From the NCBI GenBank assembly GCA_964585925.1, contig CAZPFS010000011.1:1-60020 (forward strand): a DNA stretch of 60,020 bases. Reading direction: 5' to 3'. The number at the start of each line of letters is the position of its first letter. Position 1 is the first letter of the stretch. This document shows positions 59,286-60,020 of the stretch, piece after piece. Both the position numbers and the translations under genes were made by a program. The notes under the pieces were generated by a model that did no database searches, was not told the DNA's origin, and worked only from the letters and a program-made list of their open reading frames with translations. The stretch comes from JAAZLS01 sp964585925. GTDB lineage: Bacteria; Bacillota; Dethiobacteria; DTU022.

Positions 59286-60020
59286 ATGGCTAGGAAAAGA
59301 GGGAACGGGGAAGGAAGTATAACGAAACGAAAAGATGGGCTATGGATGGCTTCGGTTACAGTTAGTTATGATAGTTTAACGGGAAAAGTAAAACGCTCAT
59401 ATTATTACGGAAAAACAAGAAAAGAAGTTCAGGAAAAATTAACAGAGGCCATACATGAACTTAAAATGGGAACATATGTTGAACCAAACTCTGTTACTGT
59501 AGGAAGCTGGCTTGATACATGGCTAACCGATTATAAAAAACAGAATCTCAGGGTTACTACATACGAAAGCTATGAAACAATTATTAGGGTTCATATTAAA
59601 CCGGCCATTGGTGGAATTAAGTTAAAAGATTTAAGACCCGAACATCTGCAACGATTATATAATGATAAATTTAATAATGGCAGGGCTGATGGTAGTGGGG
59701 GGCTTTCAGCAAGGACCGTTAGATATTTACATGTGATAATAAGGCAATCATTGGAACAGGCGGTAAAAAACAATTTATTGGTTAGGAATGTAGCAACATT
59801 AACAACAATCCCTTCTGAAAAGAGGAAAAGTGATATAAACCCATTTACTGTTGAACAGGTTAAAGAATTAATTAGTAGCGCGAATGGGGACAGGCTTTAC
59901 CCAGCTATACTATTAACGATTGGAACAGGTTTAAGAAGGGGCGAGGTATTAGGGTTAAGATGGCAGGTGCTTACGCCGCTCCATCCTGTCAAAAATCTAC
60001 CGGGGTTGTCTGTCCCCGGG
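59286..60020 (+). CDS. Tyrosine recombinase/integrase, 3' end beyond window
   Basis: The N-terminal AP2-like DNA-binding segment (KRGNGEGSITKRKDGLWMASV) is followed by the SAM-like core-binding domain (TVGSWLDTWLTDYKKQ, YETIIRVHIKPAIGGI, RTVRYLHVIIRQSLEQAV). The catalytic domain then begins (NPFTVEQVKELIS, GTGLRRGEVLGLRW with the first catalytic Arg). The reading frame stays open to the last base, but after about 59968 the residues no longer look like the family, which usually has D-I-D here. ATG 59286 has a GGGGTGAG SD. Confidence 0.88.
   Translation, partial: MARKRGNGEGSITKRKDGLWMASVTVSYDSLTGKVKRSYYYGKTRKEVQEKLTEAIHELKMGTYVEPNSVTVGSWLDTWLTDYKKQNLRVTTYESYETIIRVHIKPAIGGIKLKDLRPEHLQRLYNDKFNNGRADGSGGLSARTVRYLHVIIRQSLEQAVKNNLLVRNVATLTTIPSEKRKSDINPFTVEQVKELISSANGDRLYPAILLTIGTGLRRGEVLGLRWQVLTPLHPVKNLPGLSVPG

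Larger units (their letters stand above)
56139..60020. mobile_element. Left part of an integrative element inserted in tRNA-Pro(GGG)
   Basis: The left boundary is a 3' half of tRNA-Pro. Everything to its right is clearly more AT-rich than the backbone and carries mobility functions: a ribbon-helix-helix-like regulator, an oriT-like palindrome, a Rep_trans-type initiator/relaxase, an excisionase and a tyrosine integrase, in that order. The right end and the rebuilt complete tRNA are outside the window. The gene set fits a small integrative and mobilizable element, or one end of an ICE; no conjugation genes are visible here. Confidence 0.75.

Overview
The window looks like a draft or metagenome-assembled scaffold from a spore-forming, Gram-positive Clostridia-type Firmicute, because it carries a run of 100 N at 5796-5895. 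The evidence for this is a chromosomal backbone in typical Firmicutes order (rpsB-tsf-pyrH-frr-uppS-cdsA-dxr-rseP-ispG, rimP-nusA-rnpM-infB-rbfA-nrnA-truB-ribF, rpsO-pnp). Sporulation-linked genes include dpaA/dpaB, a YlmC/YmxH protein, a FtsK/SpoIIIE translocase and TepA/YlzJ-type proteins. TTG and GTG starts with strong Shine-Dalgarno (SD) sequences are common. Peptococcaceae/Desulfotomaculum-like or Syntrophomonas-like relatives are plausible, but the genus cannot be fixed from the sequence alone.

Region 1 (about 0.1-7.1 kb) is a surface-matrix locus. It holds a BTAD regulator whose C-terminus resembles a degenerate GGDEF domain, a small conserved-looking protein, a membrane-anchored Big2-like protein and an ER-type (SipW) signal peptidase. 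These are followed by a cyclic-di-GMP-I riboswitch, a TasA/camelysin-like protein with C-terminal InlB-type repeats, a protein ending in an MPKTG sorting signal, and a class D-like sortase after a repeat block. The parts suggest c-di-GMP-controlled export and anchoring of a fibre- or matrix-forming surface protein.

Region 2 (7.1-17.2 kb) holds a dnaJ-cbpM-clpB chaperone operon, a YhfC-type membrane protease, a DUF5658-like protein, an ABC-2 exporter pair and a sodium:solute symporter. Between the last two lies a block of palindromic repeats; one repeat supplies the last residues and stop codon of the symporter.

Region 3 (17.4-55.9 kb) is the conserved housekeeping backbone: translation, isoprenoid and lipid-carrier synthesis, regulated intramembrane proteolysis, RNA processing, then cell-envelope NodB/VanW proteins, dUTPase, dipicolinate synthase with dapA and RNase J, a bifunctional FBP aldolase/phosphatase, a putative glycoside hydrolase, Gate-domain and DUF401 membrane proteins, TepA, UppP, FtsK/SpoIIIE and a RodZ-like protein. 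Several intergenic spaces are filled with GC-rich repeats.

Region 4 (56.1 kb to the end) is AT-rich and looks like the left part of an integrated element inserted in a tRNA-Pro(GGG) gene, of which only the 3' half is left here as attL. It carries a coiled-coil membrane protein, a ribbon-helix-helix-like regulator with its own consensus promoter, a large nested inverted repeat and an oriT-like palindrome resembling those of ICEBs1/Tn916. A Rep_trans-type initiator/relaxase broken by a one-base frameshift, an excisionase and a tyrosine integrase running off the window complete it.
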